Source of the DNA: Vulcanimicrobium sp035943995
GTDB lineage: Bacteria; Vulcanimicrobiota; Vulcanimicrobiia; Vulcanimicrobiales; Vulcanimicrobiaceae
DNA length: 64,000 nt
Reading direction: 5' to 3'
Assembly (NCBI GenBank): GCA_035943995.1
Contig: DASZBS010000083.1
Location: 32,977 to 96,976, forward strand
Shown here: positions 33,953 to 44,527 of the stretch, in pieces
Numbering within the stretch: position 1 is the first letter of the stretch
How the letters are laid out: each line of letters begins with the position of its first letter
Program-made: the position numbers and the translations under genes
Notes under the pieces: model-generated
Seen by the model: the letters and a program-made list of their open reading frames with translations, nothing else
Database searches by the model: none
What the model was told of the DNA's origin: nothing

Positions 33953-36648
33953 GGCCGCCCTTGCTCGTCCGCCGACTCATCGCCGCAGCCGCCGTCGCGG
34001 CGCTGCTCCTCGCGCCGGTACGGCCACTGCCCGCCGGCGCGCAGAGCGCGGCGCCCAGCGCGCAGGTGCGCACGCTGGCCAACGGGATGCGCGTGGTCGT
34101 GCTCGAGGACCACGCCGCGCCGGTCGTGCACGTGCACACGTACTACCGGTTCGGCGCGCTCGACGAGACGGCCGGCAAGACGGGTCTGGCGCACGCGCTC
34201 GAGCACATGATGTTCCGCGGCACGCGCACGCTGTCGAGCGCCGGGCTCGACGACATGAACGCGCGGCTGGGCGCCGATCTCAACGCGCAGACGCAGAACG
34301 AACAGACGCACTATTATTTCGTCGTGCCGTCGGATCGCGCCGACGCGCTGATCCACGTCGAAGCCGATCGCATGCGCAACCTCAAGCTCGATCCCAAAGA
34401 CTGGGCGATCGAGAAGGGTGCCGTGCTGCAAGAGTACGCGCAAGACTACAGCAACCCGATCTTCCAGCTGCTGTTCGGCACCGCGGCGAAGGTGTATCCG
34501 GACTCGCGGCTGGGCGGCACCGCGCTCGGCGCGAAGGCCGACATCGAGAAGGCGACCGCCGCCGACTTGCGCCGGTATTACGAAGCCTGGTACCACCCCA
34601 ACAACGCGACGCTCGTCGTCACCGGCGACGTGAAGCCGGCCGCGGTGTTCGCGTCGGCGCAGAAGTGGTTCGGACCGATCGCGTCGCGTACGCTTCCGAC
34701 GCGCAAGCAGTACACGCCCAAGCCCGCGAGCGGCGCGACGCTGTCGATCAAGGCCGAGTTTCCGTTCACCATCATCGACGAGGCGTACGCCGCGCCGGGC
34801 AGCGCACCGGCCACCGAGCACGATCAGATCCGCGATCACATCGCGGTCGCGGCGCTGTCGAATCCGCGCGGCCCCTATCGTGCCGCGCTGGTGGAGAGCG
34901 GGTTGACGCTGGGCCTCATTCCGGTCCCGCTCGAGGACCGGCGCGCATCGGTCGTGCACGTCCTCATGGTCGTCGCGCCCGGCCACACGGCCGACGAGGT
35001 GCGCGCGGCATACGAGAAGACGACCGCGGACCTGCTCGCCAAGGGCATCGATCCGGAGCTGATCGCGGCCGCCAAACGCGCCGCGATCACGCAGCTCACC
35101 TACGCCCGCGACTCGATCGTCGGGCTCGGCAACGGGATCGGCGGCGGGTACGTCTTCCCGGGCGACACCGATCCGGCGCGCTATGCAGCGCTGTACGACG
35201 CGATCACGCCCGATGAGGTCAACACGGTCGCGCGCACGATCTTCGCCAAGGCCGCGGTCGTCGCGACGCTCGAGCCGACCACGACGGATCCGAGCAAGTT
35301 CAAGCCGCCGTCGAACCTGTCGTCGTCGGTCAGCGACAGCTTCGGCGACCGCGCGCCGAACGGTCCGGTCGTGCAGCCCGCCTGGCTCAAGGCCGCGCTC
35401 GCGAAGCCGCTCGACCTGCACAGCGCGGTCGATCCGGTCGTCACCACGCTGCCGAACGGGCTCAAGCTGCTGGTGCAGCGCGTGCCGTCGAACCCGACCG
35501 TGTTCGTGCGCGGCGTGGTACGCACCGCGCCGACGTTCGACCCCGCGGGGAAGGAAGGTCTCGCCACGATCACGTCGTCGCTGATGAGCTGGGGCAGCGC
35601 GAAGTACGACTTCGCCGCGCAGCGCAAGACCGCCGACGACCGCGCCGCGCAGGTGTCCTTCGGCACGACCTTCTCCGCGCACGGCAAGGCGGAGGACGTC
35701 ACGACGCTGCTCGACGTGCTCGCCGACGACGTGCGCCATCCGCTGTTCCCGGCGGACAAGCTGACGCTGGTGAAGCAGCAGTCCACCGCCGTCGCGTCGC
35801 GCCGCGCGCTCGACCCGAATTACCGCACCGAGCGCGCGTTCCTCGAAGCGCTCTACCCGGCGGGCGATCCCGTGCTGCGCGAGGACACGGCCGCAACGAT
35901 CGGCACGATCACGCTCGACGACGTGAAAGCGTTTCACGCCAAGTACGTGCGCCCCGACACGACGACGCTGGTCGTCGTCGGCGACGTCGATCCCGCGACG
36001 ATCGCGCGCGAGGTGACGGCGCGCTTCGGCGACTGGACCGCAGAGGGGCCGAAGCCCGATCCGCATCTGCCGGCGATCCCGCTCCCGACCGCAAAGCGCC
36101 AGAACATCGAGACGCCGGCGCAAGACATCTCGGTGCAGCTCGGAGCGCCGGCGCTGGCACGCACGTCGCCGGACTACGACGCGTTCGCGCTCGCGAACGC
36201 GATCTACGGCGGCGGCTCGTTCGACGCGCGGCTGTTTCGCGAGGTGCGCGTGAAGCGCGGCCTCGTCTACGGTGCGTACAGCTCGCTGCAAGCGGGCCGC
36301 GACCGCGGCACGATGACGATCACGTTCCGTGCCGTGGCGTCGAAGGTCGACGCCGCGGATGCGGTCGTGCGCTCCGAGCTCAAGCGCATGCAGAACGAGC
36401 CGGTCAGCGCCGACGAGCTGGGGCGCGCGAAGACGCGCGTGATCGCCGAGACGATCGAGGCCGAACAGGCGACCAGCACGATCACCGGCGACCTGATGCG
36501 CATCGGGCTGGACGATCTGCCGGCGTCGTACTACGCGACGCTCACGCAGCGCTACGCGAAGATCACGGCGGCCGACGTGCAGCGCGCGGCCAAGACGTAC
36601 TTCCATCCCGACAACCTGATCGAGGTGCGCACCGGCCCCAAGACCTGA
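33949..36648 (+). CDS. Secreted M16 family zinc peptidase (copy 2)
   Basis: An 899-aa paralogue of the preceding gene, starting at the GTG at 33949 (a TTG at 33961 is possible). Signal peptide LIAAAAVAALLLAPVRPLPAGA, zinc motif GLAHALEHMMFRGTRT near residue 82, and the second, non-catalytic half from TTLPNGLKLLVQRVPSN. It shares long blocks with copy 1, such as the RTLANG-RVVVLEDHAAPV start and KTYFHPDN-type ending, so the pair is a tandem duplication. The divergence is concentrated in substrate-facing segments, suggesting different specificity. Convergent with the aminotransferase gene 9 nt downstream. Confidence 0.93.
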   Translation: MRPPLLVRRLIAAAAVAALLLAPVRPLPAGAQSAAPSAQVRTLANGMRVVVLEDHAAPVVHVHTYYRFGALDETAGKTGLAHALEHMMFRGTRTLSSAGLDDMNARLGADLNAQTQNEQTHYYFVVPSDRADALIHVEADRMRNLKLDPKDWAIEKGAVLQEYAQDYSNPIFQLLFGTAAKVYPDSRLGGTALGAKADIEKATAADLRRYYEAWYHPNNATLVVTGDVKPAAVFASAQKWFGPIASRTLPTRKQYTPKPASGATLSIKAEFPFTIIDEAYAAPGSAPATEHDQIRDHIAVAALSNPRGPYRAALVESGLTLGLIPVPLEDRRASVVHVLMVVAPGHTADEVRAAYEKTTADLLAKGIDPELIAAAKRAAITQLTYARDSIVGLGNGIGGGYVFPGDTDPARYAALYDAITPDEVNTVARTIFAKAAVVATLEPTTTDPSKFKPPSNLSSSVSDSFGDRAPNGPVVQPAWLKAALAKPLDLHSAVDPVVTTLPNGLKLLVQRVPSNPTVFVRGVVRTAPTFDPAGKEGLATITSSLMSWGSAKYDFAAQRKTADDRAAQVSFGTTFSAHGKAEDVTTLLDVLADDVRHPLFPADKLTLVKQQSTAVASRRALDPNYRTERAFLEALYPAGDPVLREDTAATIGTITLDDVKAFHAKYVRPDTTTLVVVGDVDPATIAREVTARFGDWTAEGPKPDPHLPAIPLPTAKRQNIETPAQDISVQLGAPALARTSPDYDAFALANAIYGGGSFDARLFREVRVKRGLVYGAYSSLQAGRDRGTMTITFRAVASKVDAADAVVRSELKRMQNEPVSADELGRAKTRVIAETIEAEQATSTITGDLMRIGLDDLPASYYATLTQRYAKITAADVQRAAKTYFHPDNLIEVRTGPKT

Positions 36649-36657
36649 CTTCGGACG

Positions 36658-37773
36658 CTACAGCGCCGCGATCCGGCGCAGGCCTTCGGTGACGTCCGCG
36701 ATCGGCGCGACCCAGCTGATGCGCAGCCAGCCTTCGAGCGAGTCGCCGAAGATGCGGCCCGGGATTGCCGCCACGCCGCGGTTCTCGACCAGCTCCAGCG
36801 CGGCGGCGAGCGAGTCGCCGCCGCGCGGCAGCTTCACGCACGCGTAGAACGCGCCGTCGATCGGCACGTAGCGCAGGCCGCTCGCGTCGAGCGCCGCGAC
36901 GGTGCGCGCATGCTGCGTTCGGTACCACGCCGACTGCTCCGTCAGCGCGCCGGGCTCGCCGAAGATCTCGTACGCGACGCGCTGGCCGAACGCGCTTGCC
37001 GTCGACGTCACCCAGGCGTGCGTCTTGTTCAGCGCTTCGATCGCACCGTCCGGTGCGATGAGCCAGCCGATGCGCATCCCGGTGAGTGCGTTGGATTTCG
37101 AGATCGAGTTCGCGACGACGGTGTGCGGGTAGTAGTTTGCGACGTAGCCCGGATCGTCGACGTACGTCAGCTCGCGGTAGATCTCGTCCTGCATCACCCA
37201 CACCGGCGGGCCGCCGCGCGCGAGCAAGCCCGCGGCGAGCCGGCGCGCGTCGGCGTCGCGGAATACGCGGCCGGTGGGATTCGCGGGTGACGCGATGACG
37301 ATGACGCGCGTCGCGCGGTCGACCGCTTCGAGGATCGCTTCGACGTCGTAGCGGAAGTCTTCGTCGGCGCGCATGTGCACGCGCCGGTACGTGATCCCTT
37401 CGAGCTGCGCCATCTTCGCGTACGCCGGAAACGCCGGATCGATCACGAGCAGCTCGTCGCCCGCCGGGTCGAGCAGCGTCTTGATCGCGACGTACACCGC
37501 CTCTTGCGAGCCCGTCGTCACGCACACGTTGCGCGCGTCCGACATCCCGGGATAGGCGTAGTGCGCGGCGATGCGCTCGCGCAAGCCCAAGTCGCCGGCG
37601 TTCACCGTGTACTTCACGCCGTGCTCCGCCGCCCAGCGCGCCGCGGCGTCGATGAACCGCTGCTGCGGCAACAGTGTGGGCTCACCCAAGCCGAGGTCGA
37701 TCGAGCCAGGCTTCTTCTTCGCCGCGATCACCCGAATCAAGCTGGGTTCGATCGCTGCAACGCGCGGATTCAT
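36658..37773 (-). CDS. Class I/II PLP aminotransferase, probably DAP-pathway (DapC-like)
   Basis: Fold-type I aminotransferase of 371 aa. DLGLGEPTLLPQQRFIDAAA and GVKYTVNAGDLGLRERIA are the N-terminal substrate region, VCVTTGSQEAVYVAI the cofactor loop, ASPANPTGRVF the PLP Asn-Pro site, and NSISKSNALTGMRIGWL the Schiff-base Lys. It follows dapD by 4 nt on the same strand, which makes N-succinyldiaminopimelate aminotransferase the best inferred function; an aspartate or aromatic aminotransferase cannot be excluded on sequence alone. Confidence 0.88.
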   Translation of the reverse strand: MNPRVAAIEPSLIRVIAAKKKPGSIDLGLGEPTLLPQQRFIDAAARWAAEHGVKYTVNAGDLGLRERIAAHYAYPGMSDARNVCVTTGSQEAVYVAIKTLLDPAGDELLVIDPAFPAYAKMAQLEGITYRRVHMRADEDFRYDVEAILEAVDRATRVIVIASPANPTGRVFRDADARRLAAGLLARGGPPVWVMQDEIYRELTYVDDPGYVANYYPHTVVANSISKSNALTGMRIGWLIAPDGAIEALNKTHAWVTSTASAFGQRVAYEIFGEPGALTEQSAWYRTQHARTVAALDASGLRYVPIDGAFYACVKLPRGGDSLAAALELVENRGVAAIPGRIFGDSLEGWLRISWVAPIADVTEGLRRIAAL

Positions 37774-37777
37774 CCGA

Positions 37778-38656
<879 letters not shown>

Positions 38657-38770
38657 CGCCGGGGGCGTTTCCGCGCCGCAAACCGTGCTCCCGTCGGCGG
38701 GTCGGGTAAAGGCGGGGAGCAGAGTGGTCCGCGGCTAACGCGGCTTCCCCGGCAATCCCAGGAGCAGACC

Positions 38771-40753
38771 GTGAACACCGCAGCGGACGACCTTCGCATC
38801 AACGCAATTCGCTTTCTCGCGGTCGACGCCGTCCAGAAAGCGAACTCCGGCCACCCCGGGCTGCCGCTGGGCGCGGCCCCGGCGGCGTTCGCCCTGTGGA
38901 CGCGCCACCTGCGCTTCAACCCGGCCGACACCCACTGGTTCGACCGCGACCGGTTCGTGCTCAGCGCCGGCCACGGCTCCGCGCTGCTCTACGCGCTGCT
39001 GCACCTGACGGGCTACGACCTCACGCTCGACGACCTCCAGCACTTCCGCCAGCTCGGCAGCCGCACGCCGGGGCACCCGGAGTACCACCTCACGCCCGGC
39101 GTCGAGGTCACCACCGGGCCGCTCGGCCAAGGCTTCGCCAACGGGGTCGGCCTGGCGATCGCCGAGGCCCACCTCGCGGCGGTGTACAACCGCGAGCAGA
39201 CCATCGTCGACCATCACACCTACGTGCTCGCCGGCGACGGCGACTTGATGGAAGGCGTCGCGTCCGAAGCCGCGTCGCTCGCCGGCCACCTCGCGCTCGG
39301 CAAGCTGATCGTGCTCTACGACGACAACAAGGTGTCGCTCGCGGCCGCGACCGACGTCACGTTCACCGAGGACGTGCGCGAGCGGTTCGAGGCGTACGGC
39401 TGGCACACGATCGAGGTCGGCCCGAGCGAAGCCAACGACGCCGACGCGATCGACCGCGCGATCGCGCAAGCGAAAGCGGAGACGCTGCGTCCCACGCTGA
39501 TCGCGATCCGGTCGACAATCGGCTACGGCTCGCCCGAAGCGGGCACGTTCAAAACGCACGGCGAGCCGCTCGGCAAAAACATGGAAGCGACGCGCCAAGC
39601 GCTACACTGGGACTACGCACCGTTCGTCATCCCCGACGAGCCCGCGGCGTTCTTCAAAGACGTCGGCGCGAAGGGTGCGGCGCTGCAAGCGGACTGGAAC
39701 GCGCGCTACGCCGCGTGGAAAACCGCGAACGCGGATCTCGCCGCGCAGTTCGAGCGCGCGCGCGACGGCAAGCTGCCCGCGGATCTGCCGTGGCCCACGT
39801 TCGATGCCGAGAACGGCAGCGTCGCCACGCGCGACGCGGGCGGTACGGTGATGAACGCGATCGCCGCGGCGCTCCCCGAGCTCGTCGGCGGCTCGGCCGA
39901 CCTCGACCCGTCCACCAAGACCTATCTCAAGGGCCAAGGCGATATGCAACCCGGCTCGTACGCCGGGCGCAACATCCACTTCGGCGTTCGCGAGCACGGC
40001 ATGGCCGGCTCGCTGAACGGGATCGCGCTGCACGGCGGGCTGCTGCCGTTCGGCGCGACGTTCTTCAACTTCGTCGACTACCTCAAACCGTCGCTGCGGC
40101 TCGCCGCGCTCAACAAGATCCGCGAGATCTTCGTCTTCACGCACGACTCGGTGTTCCTGGGCGAGGACGGTCCGACGCACCAGCCCATCGAGCAGCTCGC
40201 GATGATCCGCGCGATACCCAACGTCATCGACATCCGCCCGGCCGATTCGCTCGAGACGCTCGAAGCGTGGAAGCTCGCGGTGCAGCCGGAGACGGGGCCC
40301 ACGGTCCTCGTGTTGACGCGCCAGAAGCTGCCGTACCTCGGCGACCGCAAAACCGACGTCGCGCGCGGCGCGTACGTCCTCGGCAACGCCGACGACGCGT
40401 TCGATCTCATCCTGATCGCGAGCGGTTCGGAAGTGTCGCTCGCCGTCGACGCCGCAAAAGTGCTCGCGCAACGCGGCACGAAGGCGCGCGTCGTGTCGAT
40501 GCCGTCGTGGAAGCTGTTCGACGCGCAGGACGAGGCGTATCGCCACAGCGTCCTGCCTCCGAGCGCGAAAGCGCGCATGTCGATCGAAGCGGCCGCCACG
40601 CTGGGCTGGTCGAAGTACGTCGGCGACCACGGGGTCGCGTTCGGGCTCGACCACTTCGGCACGTCCGCCCCCGCCGCCGACATCGCCAAAGAATTCGGCT
40701 TCACCCCGGAGCACGTCGCCGACGTCGCCGCCGGCCTCCTCGCCAACGTCTAG
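38771..40753 (+). CDS. tkt: Transketolase
   Basis: Thiamine-diphosphate enzyme of the pentose-phosphate and Calvin-type carbon shuffles, 660 aa. GTG at 38771 is supported by AGGAG ending 6 nt upstream. HPGLPLGAAPAAFALWTRHL, GHGSALLYALLHLTGYDL, TTGPLGQGFANGVGLAIAE and YVLAGDGDLMEGVASEAASL (ThDP/Mg motif GDG...) mark the first domain; NIHFGVREHGMAGSLNGIAL and FTHDSVFLGEDGPTHQPIEQ the second; the C-terminal domain ends FGLDHFGTSAPAADIAKEFG. First gene of an operon encoding the complete oxidative pathway. Confidence 0.97.
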   Translation: MNTAADDLRINAIRFLAVDAVQKANSGHPGLPLGAAPAAFALWTRHLRFNPADTHWFDRDRFVLSAGHGSALLYALLHLTGYDLTLDDLQHFRQLGSRTPGHPEYHLTPGVEVTTGPLGQGFANGVGLAIAEAHLAAVYNREQTIVDHHTYVLAGDGDLMEGVASEAASLAGHLALGKLIVLYDDNKVSLAAATDVTFTEDVRERFEAYGWHTIEVGPSEANDADAIDRAIAQAKAETLRPTLIAIRSTIGYGSPEAGTFKTHGEPLGKNMEATRQALHWDYAPFVIPDEPAAFFKDVGAKGAALQADWNARYAAWKTANADLAAQFERARDGKLPADLPWPTFDAENGSVATRDAGGTVMNAIAAALPELVGGSADLDPSTKTYLKGQGDMQPGSYAGRNIHFGVREHGMAGSLNGIALHGGLLPFGATFFNFVDYLKPSLRLAALNKIREIFVFTHDSVFLGEDGPTHQPIEQLAMIRAIPNVIDIRPADSLETLEAWKLAVQPETGPTVLVLTRQKLPYLGDRKTDVARGAYVLGNADDAFDLILIASGSEVSLAVDAAKVLAQRGTKARVVSMPSWKLFDAQDEAYRHSVLPPSAKARMSIEAAATLGWSKYVGDHGVAFGLDHFGTSAPAADIAKEFGFTPEHVADVAAGLLANV

Positions 40754-40772
40754 AGAAAGAAAGCACCACGAC

Positions 40773-43610
40773 ATGGGCGACCAGCTCAAAGAACTCGCGA
40801 ACGTCGGGCAGAGCATCTGGCTCGACAACATCCGGCGCAGCATGTTCGGCTCGGGCGAGCTGCAGCGGCTCATCGATCTCGGCCTGCGCGGGATGACGTC
40901 GAACCCGACGATCTTCGAGAAGGCGATCGGCAGCGGCACCGACTACGACGAGCAATTGCGCACGCTCGTCGACGAGACCGATCCCGTCGGCGTGTTCGAA
41001 GCGCTCGCGATCCGCGACATCCGCAGCTCGTGCGATCTCTTCCACGACGTGTGGGAAGCCACGAAGGGGCTCGACGGCTACGTGTCGCTCGAGGTGTCGC
41101 CGACGCTCGCGAACGACACGCAGGGCACCATCGCCGCGGCGCAGCGCTTGTGGGACGCCGTCGACCGCCCCAACGTGATGATCAAGATCCCCGGCACCGC
41201 GCAAGGCGTGCCGGCGATCAAGGCGTCGATCGCGGCCGGTATCAACATCAACGTCACGCTGCTGTTCTCCGTCGACCGCTACGAGCAGGCCGCGAACGCG
41301 TACCTCGAAGGGCTCGAGGAGCGCGCCGCGCGTGGCGAACCGATCGACCGCCTCGCATCGGTCGCGTCGGTGTTCGTGTCGCGCATCGACAACGCCGTCG
41401 ACAAGAAGCTCCAGGCGAAGATCGACGCCGGCGAGCAGACGCTGACGGCGCTGCTCGGCAAAGCGGCGGTCGCGAGCACGAAGCTGACCTATCAGCGTTT
41501 CCTCAAGCTGTTCGGCGGCGACCGCTTCGCCGCGCTCAAAGTCAAAGGCGCGCACGTCCAGCGGCCGCTGTGGGCGTCGACGTCCACGAAGAACCCGGCG
41601 TACCCCGACCTGATGTACGTCGAGAACCTCGTCGGTCGCGACACCGTCAACACGGTGCCGCCGAACACGCTCGAAGCGCTGCTCGACCACGGCAACATCC
41701 GCCCCGACGCGGTCCTCGAAGACATCGACGGCGCGCGCGCGGTGATCGACGCTCTGGCGAAGGCGCAGATCTCCATCTACGACGTCACCGAGACGCTGGT
41801 CGCCGACGGCGTGAAGTCGTTCGCCGACTCGTTCAACGCGATGCTCGACGCCATCAGCGGCAAGCTCGAGAAGCTGCGCAGCGGCGCACCGCCGCTGGTA
41901 TCGCTCGCGCTCGGCGGCGCGCACGCGCAAGCCGACGCGTGCCTCGACAAGCTAGCGCAATCGAATTTCTTGAACGCGCTTTGGCACCACGACCCGTCGC
42001 CGTGGTCCACCGACCCCGCGCACGTGGAGATCATCAAGAAGGCGCTCGGGTGGGTGGAGATCCCGCAGCAGACGCACGCGCAGACCGGCGAGCTGCGCGA
42101 GTTCGCGAGCGCGTGTGCGAAGCGGTTCGACCACGTCGTCGTGCTCGGCATGGGCGGCAGCTCGCTGGCGCCCGACGTGCTGCGCGCGACGTTCGGCAAG
42201 ATCGCCGGCTACCCGGCGCTGCACGTGCTCGACTCCACCGACACGCAGCAGATCAAGTCGCTCGACGACAGTCTCGACATCACGCGTTCGCTGTTCATCG
42301 TCGCGTCGAAGTCCGGTACGACCACCGAGCCCGACGCGTTCTTCCGCTACTTCTTCCAGCGCGTGCAGCAGACCGTCGGTGCCGCCGTCGCTCCCGGCCA
42401 CTTCATCGCGATCACCGACCCCGGCACCAAGCTCGAGCAAGAGGCGAAAGATACCGGCTTCCTTCGCGTGTTCACCAACGACCCGAACATCGGCGGGCGC
42501 TACTCCGCGCTGTCGTACTTCGGGATGGTGCCGGCGGCGCTCGCGGGCTACGACGTCACGGGCATCCTCGACCGCGCGATCAATGCGATGCACGCGAACG
42601 CGGCGACGGTGTCTGCGTACGACGCGCCGGGCGTGCGGTTCGGTGCGGCGATCGGCTCGCTGGCGAAGAACGGCCGCGACAAGCTGACGATCCTCGCGCA
42701 TCCGTCGGTCGCGGCGTTCGGCGCGTGGGCCGAGCAGCTGATCGCGGAGTCTACCGGCAAGTCCGGCACGGGGATCGTCCCGGTCGCGGGCGAGCCGCTC
42801 GGCGCGACGACCGCGTACGGCGACGACCGCGTGTTCGTCTACGTCGGCGAGTGCTTGCCGGGCGACGATCCGGTGCTGGCGCGGCTGACGCAGTTCGAGA
42901 GCGCGGGCCATCCGGTGATCCGCCTGACCATGAAAGACGCGCTCGACATCGGCGAGCAATTCTATCTGTGGGAGATCGCGACGGCCGCCGCCGGCTCGGT
43001 GCTCGGCATCGACGCGTTCGATCAGCCCAACGTGCAAGAATCGAAGGACAATACGAAGCGACTGCTGGCGGAGTTCACCTCGCAAGGGAAGTTCTCCGAA
43101 CCCGAACCCGGCGTGCAGACGAACGACGTGCTGGTGTTCCCGCTGAGCGGCTCGCACGACGCGAAACTCGGCAGCGACTTGCAGAGCGCCGTCGCGGCGG
43201 TCTCCGAACAGATCAAAGCGGGCGACTATGTCGCGTTCAACGCCTACGTCCCGATGGACGAAGACGACGAAGCGGCGCTCCAGCGCATCCGCACGACGGT
43301 GCGCGACGCGCTGCACGTCGCGACGACGGTCGGCTTCGGACCGCGCTTCCTGCACTCCACCGGCCAGCTGCACAAGGGCGGCTCGAACGAAGGCGTGTTC
43401 TTCCAGATCACGTACGACGCGCCGTTCGATCTGGCGATCCCCGGCATGGTCGGATTCCGCACGCTGCAGCGCGCGCAGGCGCTGGGCGACTTCGAGTCGC
43501 TCGACAAGCGCGACCGGCGCGGCATCCGCGTGCACTTCCCCGGCGACGCGAAGCTGGGCCTCGCAGCGCTCGCGTCCGCCCTCGAAGCCGCCGTCACTGC
43601 GCGAACCTAA
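40773..43610 (+). CDS. tal-pgi: Bifunctional transaldolase / glucose-6-phosphate isomerase fusion
   Basis: A 945-aa fusion. Residues 1-370 are transaldolase: IWLDNIRRSMFGSGELQRLI, GMTSNPTIFEKAI, and the Schiff-base Lys in VMIKIPGTAQGVPAI near residue 137. From about residue 385 it is phosphoglucose isomerase: VVLGMGGSSLAPDVLRATFG, IVASKSGTTTEPDAFFRYFF, GGRYSALSYFGMVPAAL and the C-terminal HSTGQLHKGGSNEGVFFQIT. Linking these two enzymes by fusion is known in several bacteria. Here it lies 19 nt after tkt and about 20 nt before gnd, so non-oxidative and glycolytic ends of the pathway are joined in one protein. Confidence 0.96.
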   Translation: MGDQLKELANVGQSIWLDNIRRSMFGSGELQRLIDLGLRGMTSNPTIFEKAIGSGTDYDEQLRTLVDETDPVGVFEALAIRDIRSSCDLFHDVWEATKGLDGYVSLEVSPTLANDTQGTIAAAQRLWDAVDRPNVMIKIPGTAQGVPAIKASIAAGININVTLLFSVDRYEQAANAYLEGLEERAARGEPIDRLASVASVFVSRIDNAVDKKLQAKIDAGEQTLTALLGKAAVASTKLTYQRFLKLFGGDRFAALKVKGAHVQRPLWASTSTKNPAYPDLMYVENLVGRDTVNTVPPNTLEALLDHGNIRPDAVLEDIDGARAVIDALAKAQISIYDVTETLVADGVKSFADSFNAMLDAISGKLEKLRSGAPPLVSLALGGAHAQADACLDKLAQSNFLNALWHHDPSPWSTDPAHVEIIKKALGWVEIPQQTHAQTGELREFASACAKRFDHVVVLGMGGSSLAPDVLRATFGKIAGYPALHVLDSTDTQQIKSLDDSLDITRSLFIVASKSGTTTEPDAFFRYFFQRVQQTVGAAVAPGHFIAITDPGTKLEQEAKDTGFLRVFTNDPNIGGRYSALSYFGMVPAALAGYDVTGILDRAINAMHANAATVSAYDAPGVRFGAAIGSLAKNGRDKLTILAHPSVAAFGAWAEQLIAESTGKSGTGIVPVAGEPLGATTAYGDDRVFVYVGECLPGDDPVLARLTQFESAGHPVIRLTMKDALDIGEQFYLWEIATAAAGSVLGIDAFDQPNVQESKDNTKRLLAEFTSQGKFSEPEPGVQTNDVLVFPLSGSHDAKLGSDLQSAVAAVSEQIKAGDYVAFNAYVPMDEDDEAALQRIRTTVRDALHVATTVGFGPRFLHSTGQLHKGGSNEGVFFQITYDAPFDLAIPGMVGFRTLQRAQALGDFESLDKRDRRGIRVHFPGDAKLGLAALASALEAAVTART

Positions 43611-43630
43611 GCCTCGATAAGGAATTCGAC

Positions 43631-44527
43631 TTGCAACTCGGGATGATCGGGCTCGGGCGCATGGGCGCCAACATGACGACGCGGCTGATCCGCGGCGGGC
43701 ACACGATGGTCGCGTACGACCGCGACGCGGCGGCGGTGCAGCGCTCCGCCGACGACGGCGCGACGGGCGCGTCGTCGCTGCAAGACCTCGTATCGAAGCT
43801 GACCGCGCCGCGCGCGGTGTGGATCATGGTGCCGTCAGGCGATCCGACGGATTCGACGATCACCGAACTCCTCGGCCTGTTGCAGCCCGGTGACGCGATC
43901 ATCGACGGCGGCAACTCGCGCTGGACCGATTCCAAGCAGCGCTATCTGCGCTGCAAGGACAAGGGCGTGTCGTTCGTCGATGCGGGGACGTCGGGCGGCG
44001 TATGGGGTCTCGCCAACGGTTACTGCCTGATGGTCGGCGGCGACGACGACGCGGTCAAGCGCGTCGAACCGGTCTTTCTCACGCTCGCGCCCACCGACGG
44101 CTACGCGCACGTCGGGCCGAGCGGCGCGGGGCACTTCTCCAAGATGGTGCACAACGGGATCGAGTACGGTATGCTCGCCGCGTACGGCGAGGGCTTCGAG
44201 ATCCTCGAGAAGTCCGAGTACAAGTACGACCTGCACCAGCTCGCGTCGATCTGGCGCTACGGCTCGGTCGTGCGCTCGTGGCTGCTGGAGCTGCTCGAGC
44301 TCGCGCTCAAGAACGATCCAGACCTCGCCAAGGTCAAGGGCTGGGTCGCGGATTCCGGCGAGGGCCGCTGGACGGTACAGGCCGCGATCGACGAGGACGT
44401 TCCGGCGCCCGTGATCACGGCGTCGCTGATGTCGCGCTTCGTCTCCCGCCAGGAAGAGTCGTTCAGCGCGAAGATCATCGCGGCGCTGCGCAACGAGTTC
44501 GGCGGCCACGCCATCAAGTCCGAATGA
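43631..44527 (+). CDS. gnd: 6-phosphogluconate dehydrogenase, decarboxylating (short YqeC-type)
   Basis: Oxidises 6-phosphogluconate to ribulose 5-phosphate and CO2, 298 aa, the short form. NAD(P)-binding LGMIGLGRMGANMTTRL, IDGGNSRWTDSKQRY, DAGTSGGVWGLANGYCLMVG and the catalytic region GHFSKMVHNGIEYGMLAAYG (Lys near 170) are all present. The TTG at 43631 is chosen because AAGGAA lies about 6 nt upstream; the ATG at 43643 is internal to the Rossmann motif. Cofactor preference cannot be assigned. It overlaps zwf by ATGA. Confidence 0.94.
   Translation: MQLGMIGLGRMGANMTTRLIRGGHTMVAYDRDAAAVQRSADDGATGASSLQDLVSKLTAPRAVWIMVPSGDPTDSTITELLGLLQPGDAIIDGGNSRWTDSKQRYLRCKDKGVSFVDAGTSGGVWGLANGYCLMVGGDDDAVKRVEPVFLTLAPTDGYAHVGPSGAGHFSKMVHNGIEYGMLAAYGEGFEILEKSEYKYDLHQLASIWRYGSVVRSWLLELLELALKNDPDLAKVKGWVADSGEGRWTVQAAIDEDVPAPVITASLMSRFVSRQEESFSAKIIAALRNEFGGHAIKSE

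Noticed and set aside
38657..38770. Possible promoter/riboswitch upstream of tkt
   Set aside because: GC-rich with a small GCGGC hairpin but no -35/-10 pair or conserved riboswitch elements that I could support.
40773..43610. Tal-Pgi fusion as a new enzyme
   Set aside because: Such fusions are already known in several bacterial groups; only the operon context is noted.
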